From NCBI GenBank assembly GCA_019261985.1, contig JAFAQY010000066.1:1-61010 (forward strand): a stretch of 61,010 nt of DNA, in the 5' to 3' direction. Each line of letters opens with the position of its first letter. Position 1 is the stretch's first letter. Of the stretch, positions 1 through 8,166 are shown piece by piece. The notes under the pieces are model-generated. The model did not search any database, was not told where the DNA came from, and worked only from the letters and a program-made list of their open reading frames with translations. The position numbers were made by a program, and so were the translations under genes. The stretch is from Bryobacterales bacterium (GTDB lineage: Bacteria > Acidobacteriota > Terriglobia > Bryobacterales > Bryobacteraceae).

Positions 1-360
1 CGGGAGGCAGGACAGAGCCAGTAGCGAGCCATTCCGGAAGCGCCCTTTCCCTTGTCTGAGGGTGCGTTCCGGAACGGCCCGGAGCTGTCAAGGGCGCGCG
101 GTGTTGGCGCGGCGAAGCGAACCCTTGACAGCGAGGACCGTTCTGGAAGATGGAGCAGAAGGGAAAGGGCGCGGGGGTCCAGGGGGTGGAACCCACTGGC
201 GGGGTTCGGGGCAGCGCCCCGAGTACGTTATTCGCGCGCGCGCTTTTGGCGCACGCCATAAAGCCCCAGCGGTGCACTTTTCCAAGCGCTGTCATCCGCT
301 GCTCAGCCGGTAGCGAGAGCGGCTGGTCCCTGGGGTCTGGGGGCGGTTGCCGATGGGATC
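1..360. other. Non-coding flank of the IS, with nested inverted repeats
   Basis: No convincing gene is seen; the short frames here are GC-rich and resemble no protein I know. The stretch is highly structured. A 14-base arm at 40-53 pairs perfectly with 159-172, and an 11-base arm at 84-94 pairs perfectly with 122-132, giving a nested foldback of about 130 bases. A short palindrome (CGTTCCGGAACG) lies at 64-75. A GC-rich stretch around 195-225 (GGGGCAGCGCCCC) forms another hairpin. It may be the non-coding end of the insertion sequence at 361-1605 or an older repeat next to it. The left IS end could not be placed with confidence. Confidence 0.4.
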
Positions 361-1605
361 TCATGCGCTTTTGCGGTGCTGAAAACTGGCAAACAGTTTT
401 TGTTTCGCGGCTTGCATGTGCTGCGCCGCTTGAAGATCGCTGCGGGCTTGCGCTTGCTCGTTCAACTGCGCGACCGTAACTCCTGGCCTGAGGCTTTGGG
501 CCAAGTCGGGTATCTGACGAACGATCTCCCAGGGAGTGGCATACCAGGGGTAACGTCGTTTGGATTTCCCGCTCTTGGAAACCACCACCTGCGGAACTCC
601 GCAAGGCCGGTGGAAATTCAAGTACGGATTGAAGTGCTCGCGGTAGAAGTCCTGAAATGCTTGCGCATGCGCTGAGGCGATATGACCATAGCCAATGTGC
701 TTGCGAATCACCGCGCCATTTTTTGATTCCACCAAGCCGTTGTCGTTGCTGTGGCGCGGCCGCGATTTGGTCTGCTCGATCAGCAATTTGTTTAATAGCT
801 CCGCCACGGTGTGGTTGATGAACTCGCTGCCGTTATCGGAATGGAAGCCGCGGATGTGGAAGGGAAACTGTTCTAACATCGCCTGCAATACCGGCAGCAG
901 CCAGGCCTCGGAGATCTGCGCCGTCGCTCCCACGATCTGCCATTGCGTGACTTCATCTACAGCGTTGATGTGGTACAGTCCTTTGACCCCTTCCAGGTCG
1001 CCTTGATGCACCGTGTCCACACGCAAATATCCGGGACGGCCCTGCGGATCGGGACGACGGCGCTCGCCGATGGGCACAGCCGTCGGACGAGTGGATTGGA
1101 TCGGAACCCGTCGTTCACGATAGCTGCGGCTGGCCCGCAACCGGTACAGGTGCGCCACGGAGATACCCGCCAGATGCTGATACGCCGGATCTTCAAAATC
1201 ATATGCCGCGCGTTGCAGCAATTTCTGGGTCGCCGGGCCACTCAGGGTTTCGTGAGCCGCATCCACTTGCGCCAGTAGTTCGATATCCGCCCGCGTGTAG
1301 CGCGAACCAAAGCGATTCCGCCGGTACGATTTCACGCGCACCTCGCTGCCGCTGGAATACTGACGGATCAGCCGCATCACCTGCGCTCGACTGTACCCCG
1401 TCATCTTCATCAGGTAACGGCGCAACAGCCCCTTGCTGGCACGATGCAAACGCTCATAATCGTGCTGCCGCAGGATCGTGTTCACCCACTCGTACACCTC
1501 CTCTCGCTTTTGACCCTCGAAATGAACTACTTCTTCGCTGGCCTCCAAAAATACCCGGATTTGCTCCAGGCCTACCTTCTGCCTTGCTTGCATTCGGATG
1601 ATCAA
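361..1605 (-). CDS. Transposase with rve/DDE integrase core
   Basis: This 414-residue protein should cut and join the ends of its own insertion sequence. A basic N-terminal region (about 1-160) with helix-turn-helix character (the stretch MTGYSRAQVMRLIRQ) is followed by an rve-type catalytic core. The DDE triad is visible as YLRVDTVHQGD (first Asp), FHSDNGSEF (second Asp) and DNGLVESKNG (Glu). All three residues are present and the frame is open, so the enzyme could be active. A second in-frame ATG at 1593 is an equally good start. Short direct repeats lie just upstream of the gene at 1631-1688. The layout resembles IS481/IS3-like elements, but I do not assign a named IS family. Confidence 0.88.
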   Translation of the reverse strand: MIIRMQARQKVGLEQIRVFLEASEEVVHFEGQKREEVYEWVNTILRQHDYERLHRASKGLLRRYLMKMTGYSRAQVMRLIRQYSSGSEVRVKSYRRNRFGSRYTRADIELLAQVDAAHETLSGPATQKLLQRAAYDFEDPAYQHLAGISVAHLYRLRASRSYRERRVPIQSTRPTAVPIGERRRPDPQGRPGYLRVDTVHQGDLEGVKGLYHINAVDEVTQWQIVGATAQISEAWLLPVLQAMLEQFPFHIRGFHSDNGSEFINHTVAELLNKLLIEQTKSRPRHSNDNGLVESKNGAVIRKHIGYGHIASAHAQAFQDFYREHFNPYLNFHRPCGVPQVVVSKSGKSKRRYPWYATPWEIVRQIPDLAQSLRPGVTVAQLNEQAQARSDLQAAQHMQAAKQKLFASFQHRKSA

Positions 1606-1630
1606 TCCTCAGCATGCGGCGTGTGCGCTC

Positions 1631-1688
1631 CTTCAGGCTCATCTTGCGTGAGAAACAAACCCTTTCTTCAGGCTCATCTTGCATGAGA
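1631..1688. repeat. Direct repeat pair at the transposase end of the IS
   Basis: A 23-base motif beginning CTTCAGGCTCATCTTGC occurs at 1631-1653 and again at 1666-1688. One base differs (GCGTGAGA versus GCATGAGA) and the period is 35 bases. It sits immediately upstream of the transposase gene, where terminal transposase-binding repeats are expected. The sequence TCTCATGC at 359-366, over the transposase stop codon, is the inverse of the outermost eight bases, but this is too short to prove it is the other end. Confidence 0.6.
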
Positions 1689-1715
1689 TAAGACTTCCAC
1701 CTGCAGCACGTCCGC

Positions 1716-1721
1716 TATAAT
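1716..1721 (+). promoter_or_regulatory. Consensus -10 box just before the symporter gene
   Basis: A perfect TATAAT lies three bases before the ATG at 1725 and outside the IS end repeats. No convincing -35 hexamer was found at 17 bases. If used, transcription would begin at or just inside the start codon, suggesting a leaderless message or a start further downstream. Confidence 0.35.
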
Positions 1722-1724
1722 GCC

Positions 1725-3497
1725 ATGTTGCAGCTTACGGCACTTGACTGGAGCGTCGTCGCGCTCTACTTTTTGTTCAACCTGTGCGTCGGGCTGTACT
1801 ACCGGTCGCGCGCGAAGCTGAGCGTCGACGAATTCTTTCTTTCCGGCCGTAATGTGCCGTGGTGGCTCGCGGGGACATCCATGGTTGCCACCACCTTCGC
1901 CGCCGATACGCCGCTCGCCGTAACCGGCATGGTCGCGACTGGAGGCATCGCGGGTAACTGGCTGTGGTGGTGCTTCGTTGCCAGCGGCATGTTGACCGTG
2001 TTCTTTTACGCGCGCCTATGGAGAAGATCCGGGGTGATGACGGATATTGAGTTCTGCGAAATCCGGTATTCCGGCCGCCCCGCCGCCTTTTTGCGAGGCT
2101 TTCGCGCGCTCTATCTTGGCATTCCGATCAATTGCATCATCCTGGGATGGGTCAATAAAGCGATGGTGGACATCCTCACGCTGATTCTCGGCATCAGCGA
2201 GAGACAAGCCCTGGCGATTGTCCTGGGAATTATCGCGATTACTTCGTTCATCTCCGCGATCTCCGGCCTGTGGGGAGTGCTGGTCACCGATGTGTTTCAA
2301 TTCGCGATCAAAATGGGCATGGTGATCGTGCTCGCGGTGTTCGCGGTACGCGCCGTGGGCGGAATCGATGCGATGAAGCAGAAACTCCTGTTACTGGATG
2401 CCACCCGCGGCTCGCAGGGCTCGGTCTTGAATTTTGTTCCCGATCTCAACTCCGCGTGGATGCCGCTGATCGCATTCCTGGTCTACATTTCGCTCAACTG
2501 GTGGGCCACTTGGTACCCCGGCGCTGAACCGGGCGGCGGAGGCTACATCGCACAGCGCATGCTCAGCGCGCGCGACGAAAAGAATTCGCTGCTCGCGACG
2601 CTTTGGTTTAACGTGGCGCATTACGCTGTCCGGCCGTGGCCATGGATTCTGGTGGCGCTGGCATCGCTGATCCTGTTTCCCGGTTTGGCAAAGCCCGAAA
2701 CCGGATACATCCGCGTGATGATCCAGGTGCTGCCCGCGTCGCTGCGCGGCCTGATGATCGCGGCCTTCGCCGCGGCGTACATGTCCACCATCGCGACCCA
2801 GCTCAACTGGGGCGCGAGTTATCTGGTGAATGATTTCTATCGCCGCTTCTGGAACACCAACGCGACCCAAGACCACTACGTACAAGCTTCGCGGATCGCC
2901 ACGGTATTGCTGACGCTCGCCTCCGCTGTTGTGACTTATTATCTCGACTCTATCGCCGGCGCATGGAAGCTGCTGCTCGTGACGGGCGCGGGGACGGGCG
3001 GCGTTTTGCTTCTGCGCTGGTACTGGTGGCGGATCAATGCCTGGAGCGAGGTTTCCTCGATGATCGCGGCTTTCGCCGTTTCGGTCACGCTGCAACTCGG
3101 CTTCAAGCTCGACAGCGACAAGCCGGTCGATTTCGCCTGGCTGATGATCGTCACCGTGGCGATCACGACGGCGGTGTGGCTGGCAGTAACTTTTCTGACC
3201 GCGCCCGAACCGAAGCACGTACTCGTCGATTTCTATCGCCGCACGCGGCCATCGCTCGCCGGATGGAAACCGATTGCGCTTTTGGCGCCCGACGTGAAGC
3301 CCTCGCGCGATGGCCTCGCCAGTCTCGTGGACTGGGCCGCCGGCTGCATGTTGATCTATGGCGTTCTGTTTGGGACGGGCAAGCTCCTGCTGCACGAGAC
3401 TGCCGCCGGAGTAGGCCTTCTGGCTATGGCGGCAGTGGGAATTATTGTGATCTACTGGGATCTTTCAAGGAGAGGTTGGGGTGCGGCAGTGGAATAG
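1725..3497 (+). CDS. Sodium:solute symporter (SSS/SLC5 family)
   Basis: A 590-residue inner-membrane protein with about 13-14 hydrophobic segments, expected to import a solute using the sodium gradient. The N-terminus shows the SSS pattern: a first helix (LDWSVVALYFLFNLCVGLYY), then SVDEFFLSGRNVPWWLAGTS with the conserved sodium-site region, then a segment around the ISGLWGVLVTDVFQF motif, which is typical of the family. The substrate cannot be read from sequence. The gene overlaps the next by 17 bases, so the two are probably co-transcribed; that neighbour is a carbohydrate-enzyme-like fragment, which weakly suggests a sugar or sugar acid. The start follows a TATAAT box with no clear ribosome site. 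Confidence 0.9.
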   Translation: MLQLTALDWSVVALYFLFNLCVGLYYRSRAKLSVDEFFLSGRNVPWWLAGTSMVATTFAADTPLAVTGMVATGGIAGNWLWWCFVASGMLTVFFYARLWRRSGVMTDIEFCEIRYSGRPAAFLRGFRALYLGIPINCIILGWVNKAMVDILTLILGISERQALAIVLGIIAITSFISAISGLWGVLVTDVFQFAIKMGMVIVLAVFAVRAVGGIDAMKQKLLLLDATRGSQGSVLNFVPDLNSAWMPLIAFLVYISLNWWATWYPGAEPGGGGYIAQRMLSARDEKNSLLATLWFNVAHYAVRPWPWILVALASLILFPGLAKPETGYIRVMIQVLPASLRGLMIAAFAAAYMSTIATQLNWGASYLVNDFYRRFWNTNATQDHYVQASRIATVLLTLASAVVTYYLDSIAGAWKLLLVTGAGTGGVLLLRWYWWRINAWSEVSSMIAAFAVSVTLQLGFKLDSDKPVDFAWLMIVTVAITTAVWLAVTFLTAPEPKHVLVDFYRRTRPSLAGWKPIALLAPDVKPSRDGLASLVDWAAGCMLIYGVLFGTGKLLLHETAAGVGLLAMAAVGIIVIYWDLSRRGWGAAVE

Positions 3498-4326
3498 TTT
3501 CATCGCCGGAATTGCGCTGGCCGCGTCTGCGCACGCCAATCCGATCGATTTCGGCCTGATTGAACTAAACGCCGCCATCGACGCGCGCAATATCAAATAC
3601 AAACCGCGCATCGTTACCGAAATCAACCTCGACCCGCCGGAGACCTTTCGCATCGAGCCCTATAACGCCGGCGGGGGCCGCATCGCCGGGGGCGATCTTC
3701 GCGGCTTGATGTACGGCCTTTTGGAAGCCGCCGAGCAAATCCGGACCACAGGGCATCTGAAGCAGACCCACGGCGCGCCGTCGCTGACGCCTCGCGGAGT
3801 TAAGATCGCTGCCGATCCCGCCGCCGCATGGTTCAGCTCGGACGATTTTTGGACCCCCGCGATGCACTTTCTCGCCCTGAATCGCTTCAACCGAGTGCAA
3901 CTCGTCTTCGAGCGACTGCCCGGCAAAGACGTCTTCCCCGCCCTGCGGATGATTTCGCAAACCGGCCTGGAGTACGGCATCGATTTGTCGCTCGCGATCA
4001 AATCTGCGCCCGAGAATTTTGGTCCGCTGTTGCAGGACATCCTATCCCAATGCACCGCGATCCGTTCGGTTGCGCTTGCGGCCACGGACGGCGGTTTGAA
4101 AGCAACTGTCCTCCAGGTGCTCAGCAAAACGGGCCGCCCAGTGGTGCTGGACGACAATCATCTCTGGCAGATCGACCCCGCGCAAGTTGGCTCCGCGGAG
4201 GAAAGCGTCCGAATGACGATCGACTCGCTCACGACCGGATTCGAACTTAGCGTTCCCGAAAGCAATGACGCCAGGCCCGACCTTCAAGGCCTCGGACTTT
4301 GGGGGCGCCTAGCCTACAAACGGTAG
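3481..4326 (+). CDS. Secreted protein resembling a glycosidase accessory domain
   Basis: A 281-residue protein with a cleavable signal (WNSFIAGIALAASAHA). It starts at GTG 3481 behind a good AAGGAGAGG site at 3467-3475, inside the end of the symporter gene. The region around residues 60-85 (GGDLRGLMYGLLEAAEQIR) matches the pattern at the end of the alpha/beta domain that precedes the barrel in GH20/GH67/GH115-type enzymes. What follows looks like the first part of a TIM barrel, but the protein stops far short of a full catalytic domain and no catalytic Glu/Asp pair can be assigned. It may be a decayed glycosidase or a stand-alone sugar-binding protein linked to the symporter. Confidence 0.6.
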   Translation: MRQWNSFIAGIALAASAHANPIDFGLIELNAAIDARNIKYKPRIVTEINLDPPETFRIEPYNAGGGRIAGGDLRGLMYGLLEAAEQIRTTGHLKQTHGAPSLTPRGVKIAADPAAAWFSSDDFWTPAMHFLALNRFNRVQLVFERLPGKDVFPALRMISQTGLEYGIDLSLAIKSAPENFGPLLQDILSQCTAIRSVALAATDGGLKATVLQVLSKTGRPVVLDDNHLWQIDPAQVGSAEESVRMTIDSLTTGFELSVPESNDARPDLQGLGLWGRLAYKR

Positions 4327-4379
4327 TGGGGCAGGTTGCCAACCTGCGGCGGGTTGCCATGGCAACCCGCCTGGTCGGG
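4326..4379. repeat. Dispersed palindromic repeat, type A (GCAGGTTGCCAACCTGC)
   Basis: Starts TGGGGCAGGTTGCCAACCTG and contains a second palindrome (GGGTTGCCATGGCAACCC). It begins at the stop codon of the upstream gene. Related copies occur at 42208, 49385, 51449, 55842 and 58210. Confidence 0.8.
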
Positions 4380-4439
4380 CGTGTGCAAAGCCGCGCAGCG
4401 CGGTGAACAACCGCTTTTCGTCATGGGGTGGAGGTGGTT

Positions 4440-5012
4440 ATGTTGAAGTACCTATCGGCATTCATAGTTCTATTAGGCGGTCAAAGCGCGGTTTGGGCGA
4501 ATGTTCTAACTCCGGGAACCCAGATACAGGCGCGAACAGACGCACCAATTTACGTGAGCAACTGGGACCGGGGCAGAATTTACCGGGGACACGTGGCTAA
4601 GGACATATTTGCGGCGGACGGAGATTTGGCTGTGCCGCGCGGCGCGGACGTGGAACTTATCGTCCGGGAGACTGGGCCTGGGCAGATGGAGCTCGATCTG
4701 GATCCGTTACCGTCAACGGCGGCGTTACGTAATGGACACGACAGGTCCCCAATACAATATGCCGCAAAGCTCTTACAATAGCGGCGGCGGCGTGCCCGGA
4801 GCGATCGCGGGAGCTATTGCTGGTGCGACCGGAGACCGAGTTGAGCCGCAGGGGCACGAAATCCGCGTGCCCGCCGACTCGGTGATCACATTCCGGTTGC
4901 AAGAACCGATGCACATTGTTGGTTACGAAGACCCGGCTATACGCGCGGTGAGGACCACTACCATCGCGATCACGATCGTACAGGTAAGGCTCTGGCGGAG
5001 ACGAAACCCTGA
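4440..5012 (+). pseudogene. Frameshifted secreted protein gene (three 1-base losses)
   Basis: ATG 4440 follows a GTGGAGGTGG ribosome site. The frame encodes a signal peptide (LKYLSAFIVLLGG...WA), then GTQIQARTDAPIYV... up to MELDLD at about 4702. Coherent protein then continues in other frames: SVTVNG, then RRYVMDTTGPQYNMP through a Gly/Ala hairpin (AIAGAIAGATGD) and EIRVPADSVITFRLQEP, then after about 4934 GYTRGEDHYHRDHDRTGKA to TGA at 5010-5012. The three switches fit single-base losses at GATTCC (4701), GGCCGG (4718) and CCCGGGC (4932). The rebuilt product of about 190 residues resembles secreted acidobacterial proteins of unknown role. It could be a true pseudogene or an artefact of homopolymer errors in the assembly. 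Confidence 0.7.
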
Positions 5013-5071
5013 TAGTCTCCGCCCCTCGCGCAGCTCAACATTTCGTGGGAGAATTGTCTGCTAAGCAACCA

Positions 5072-6268
5072 ATGTTCTCTCGCCGATGGTTTTCGCTTTG
5101 CCTCCGTTTTTCGCTTTGTCCGGCCGCGATCCTTTTAGCAGGATGCGCGAACTCCAGCGTTTCCGTGCCAACTGTTTCCGCTCAATCCGATGCCCGACCG
5201 AGCGAGGTGCCTCGTCAGCGGCAGGCCGATGACGTGGCGCGATTTATCGCAGGTATCCCCGGCGGCGCGGGAAGCCCGTTCGTCGAATTGGAATCGAGCG
5301 ATGCTTGGAAGGAGCATCGCCGTATTCTGGACGAAGCCTGGGCAACGACGGAAGGAAAGTTGATTCGCGGTCTTCAAAACTTTCAGAAGACTGAGTTAAC
5401 CGATCCAACATTTAAACAAGCTCCTGTTTTTTATCCTTTCAGCGGGCCGGACACGCTAACGGTGACCAATTGTTTTCCGCAAGCACCCGTTTATGTGATG
5501 GTCGGCCTGGAGCCCGCTGGGACCTTGCCCAGTACGGCGCAAATCGAAAAAAAGGACTTGGATAAGTATCTCGAAGCGATCCGGGCCACGGTCGCCTCCG
5601 AGCTGGATCGCAGCTTCTTCATTACTCGCCAGATGGACCGGCAGTTCCGGGGCCAGGTAACGGATGGTCTGCTCCTGCCCATTCTTCACTTGCTCGTGCG
5701 GACTCATCACACCATCGTCGGATTCCGCTACGTACGCCTGGATGAAAAAGGCGATGTCGTCGAACGCGCCGCCAATTATCATGCGCCGGGAAAGATCGGG
5801 AACAAGGGAGTGGAGATCGAGTTCAAGGGCGATTCCGAGCCGTCATCGCACAAGCTCTATTATTTCTCGGTGAACCTTTCCGACCAGCGCCTGAAGCAGG
5901 ATCCACAATTCCTCAACTATCTCGGTCACCTGAAAGGAAGCACGACCTTGCTGAAGGCCACTTCCTACATGACCCACAGATCCGCGTTCTCCATCATCCG
6001 CGACCAGATCCTGGCGAACAGCGCTGCCGTCCTCCAGGACGATTCCGGAATTCCATTCCGCTATTTCGAGAAGCAGGAGTGGAAAGTGCAGCTTTATGGC
6101 GAATATCAGCGCCCTTACGGCAGTTTCCGCTGGCTGGAGCAGCCCGATCTTCGAAAGGCATTCGCAAGCGGCGGCGCTAAGGCGCTCGCTTTTCGTATCG
6201 GCTACGGGTACTCGCAAGTGCCATCCAATTTATTGCTCGCCCGGCGAGGACAGGCGCCCGCGATATAA
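5072..6268 (+). CDS. Lipoprotein of unknown function
   Basis: About 398 residues from ATG 5072; an alternative GTG at 5045 would add nine residues. Neither start has a strong ribosome site. The N-terminus is a lipoprotein signal with basic residues (FSRRW), a hydrophobic core and a lipobox ending ILLAGC, so the mature protein should be attached to a membrane outside the cytoplasm. The rest is soluble and shows no motif I recognise. Recurrent features are FYPFSGPDTLTVTNCFPQ and SYMTHRSAFSIIRDQIL. It lies between the frameshifted secreted gene and the hydrolase-like gene on the same strand. No function is assigned. Confidence 0.75.
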   Translation: MFSRRWFSLCLRFSLCPAAILLAGCANSSVSVPTVSAQSDARPSEVPRQRQADDVARFIAGIPGGAGSPFVELESSDAWKEHRRILDEAWATTEGKLIRGLQNFQKTELTDPTFKQAPVFYPFSGPDTLTVTNCFPQAPVYVMVGLEPAGTLPSTAQIEKKDLDKYLEAIRATVASELDRSFFITRQMDRQFRGQVTDGLLLPILHLLVRTHHTIVGFRYVRLDEKGDVVERAANYHAPGKIGNKGVEIEFKGDSEPSSHKLYYFSVNLSDQRLKQDPQFLNYLGHLKGSTTLLKATSYMTHRSAFSIIRDQILANSAAVLQDDSGIPFRYFEKQEWKVQLYGEYQRPYGSFRWLEQPDLRKAFASGGAKALAFRIGYGYSQVPSNLLLARRGQAPAI

Positions 6269-6282
6269 GATTTAAATCGGCC

Positions 6283-8166
6283 ATGGCATCGCATGATTCG
6301 CTCTCCCGCCGCGAGCTCGGCGCGGTTGTCGCCGGAGTGCTTTCGGCAACGCCCAAGGCGGGGCTCGCTCAAACGCGCGTTGCCATGCCGCCGGCAAATC
6401 CCGGGCCGGTGCTCGAAATCGCCGAATGGAGCTACAAATTTTATGGCGTGGAGCATGCGCTGCTGGCGCGGGGCACCGTGTGCAACGGAATGCAGATGTA
6501 CGTGGAGCACTGGGTTCCCTCACAAGTACGGCATCCCTATCCGGTGGTGCTGATCCACGGCGGCTACGGCCAGGGATCGGATTGGATTTCCTCGCTGGAT
6601 GCGCGGCGCGGCTGGGCGTCCCTGCTGCTTGAGCAAGGCTACAAGGTGTATGTGGTGGACCGGCCGGGGCAGGGCCGCAATCCCTACTATCCGTTCTTAC
6701 ACGGACTCTTCGACCGGCAAGCGCAAACCTTCGAGGATGCCGCGCGCGCAATGGGCATCGATCCCAAGGACGCTTCGGCGGTTCAGCTTGTAGCAAGCCG
6801 CGGACAGCCGATGCCGAACAATGCGTTTACGCAAAGCGTATGGCGCAGCCGCAGCGCGATTTTGCTCGACGATATCGGGCCTGCTGTTTTCATCACGCAT
6901 GGCGATGGCGCGGTGTTCGCTTCGCTAGCGGCGCAGGAACGGCCGCAGCTTGTGAAGGCCATTGTTGCGCTGGAGCCGAGCGCCCCGCCGCGCGACGTAA
7001 AGGCGCCGCTGATGCCGGTGTCCGCGGACCGGTATGGTCCCATGCAGATGCTCGGCAAAAATAATCGTGACGCGCTGCAGCCGGTGCTCGATTGGCTCGA
7101 CGCCAATGTGGACCCGGCGGGAACCGCAGGCGGTTTGGATCCGAACCGCAATATCGAATCGACTGCGCTCAAGCTCGCCGACCAAGGCTGCTTCTGGGTG
7201 GGAGTGCAGCGGAAGACCATGCCGTACGGCACAATTCCGCTCGGCCAGATGTTCGTACAGTATATGATTCCGGCGGCCCAGCGGCATCCGTATCCGGTGG
7301 TGCTCATGCACGGAGGTGGAGGACAGGGCACCCACATGATGGGCATCGGCGGACGCCCAGGATGGGTGCATTATTTCGTGCAAGCCGGATACGCCGTGTA
7401 CTGGCTGGACCGGCCGAGCTACGGACGATCGCCGTATCATCCCGATGCGCTAGGCCCGAGCCATTTGCCAAACGTGCCCCCATTAGAAGGATTGATCCAG
7501 AGCACCGCCGTTTTCAATACGGCGCAGTGGCCGGGGATCGGAGGCATGCACGATCCGCTTATCGACCAGTTCATGGCATGCGAATACGGCAATGTCGCCG
7601 ATGAAGCCTTTCACAGCGATCTTTGCTGGGCCGGAGGCGCGGAACTACTGGATCGCATCGGACCATGCATCATGGTGAACCATGCTTTTGGCGGCTTTTT
7701 CGGCTGGGGCGTCGCGGACCGCCGGCCCAATCTGGTTAAGGCGATTATGTGCATCGAAATTAACGGCAATCCGTTCGCGGCGCAGTTGCGCTGGGGGTTG
7801 ACCGCCGGGCCGATGACGTACGATCCGCCGTTGGCGGACCCGTCGCAATTTGTTCTGGTGGACCGCACCGAGCCGCCCGAGTCTCCGCGGCCCGTGGTTC
7901 CCTCCTACAAACTGCAAGCCGCGCCCGTAAGGAAATGGAAGAACCTGCAAAATATCCCCATCGGCTGGATGACCAGCGAATTCGGCGGCGGCGGCTCGCC
8001 CGTAGCGAACGTGGAGTTTCTGAAACAGGTTGGCTGCCGGGCGGAGATGATCCGTTTGCGGGATTATGGCATCTACGGCAACGGCAATTTAATGCTGATG
8101 GAGAAGAACAACCACGAGGTGTTCGAGGTCATGCGGCAGTGGATCGAGAAGCAAGTCCCTGCCTAA
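6283..8166 (+). CDS. Tandem alpha/beta-hydrolase-fold protein lacking both nucleophiles
   Basis: A 627-residue exported protein with a Tat-like leader (SRRELGAVVAGVLSA). Two alpha/beta-hydrolase domains are visible by repeated motifs: YPVVLIHGGYGQGSDW (about 87) and YPVVLMHGGGGQGTHM (about 340), each followed by VDRPGQGRNPYYPF or LDRPSYGRSPYHPD. At the nucleophile elbow, where this family normally has H-S-x-G-G, the first domain reads ITHGDGAVF and the second VNHAFGGFF. Serine is thus replaced by Gly and Ala. The protein is therefore probably not a classical serine esterase; it may bind ligand or use another mechanism. Its stop overlaps the stop of the convergent TonB receptor gene by four bases. 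Confidence 0.8.
   Translation: MASHDSLSRRELGAVVAGVLSATPKAGLAQTRVAMPPANPGPVLEIAEWSYKFYGVEHALLARGTVCNGMQMYVEHWVPSQVRHPYPVVLIHGGYGQGSDWISSLDARRGWASLLLEQGYKVYVVDRPGQGRNPYYPFLHGLFDRQAQTFEDAARAMGIDPKDASAVQLVASRGQPMPNNAFTQSVWRSRSAILLDDIGPAVFITHGDGAVFASLAAQERPQLVKAIVALEPSAPPRDVKAPLMPVSADRYGPMQMLGKNNRDALQPVLDWLDANVDPAGTAGGLDPNRNIESTALKLADQGCFWVGVQRKTMPYGTIPLGQMFVQYMIPAAQRHPYPVVLMHGGGGQGTHMMGIGGRPGWVHYFVQAGYAVYWLDRPSYGRSPYHPDALGPSHLPNVPPLEGLIQSTAVFNTAQWPGIGGMHDPLIDQFMACEYGNVADEAFHSDLCWAGGAELLDRIGPCIMVNHAFGGFFGWGVADRRPNLVKAIMCIEINGNPFAAQLRWGLTAGPMTYDPPLADPSQFVLVDRTEPPESPRPVVPSYKLQAAPVRKWKNLQNIPIGWMTSEFGGGGSPVANVEFLKQVGCRAEMIRLRDYGIYGNGNLMLMEKNNHEVFEVMRQWIEKQVPA

Noticed and set aside
2391-3395. 334-codon minus-strand frame
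   Set aside because: Shadow of the symporter gene; Arg/Gln/His-rich with no domain.
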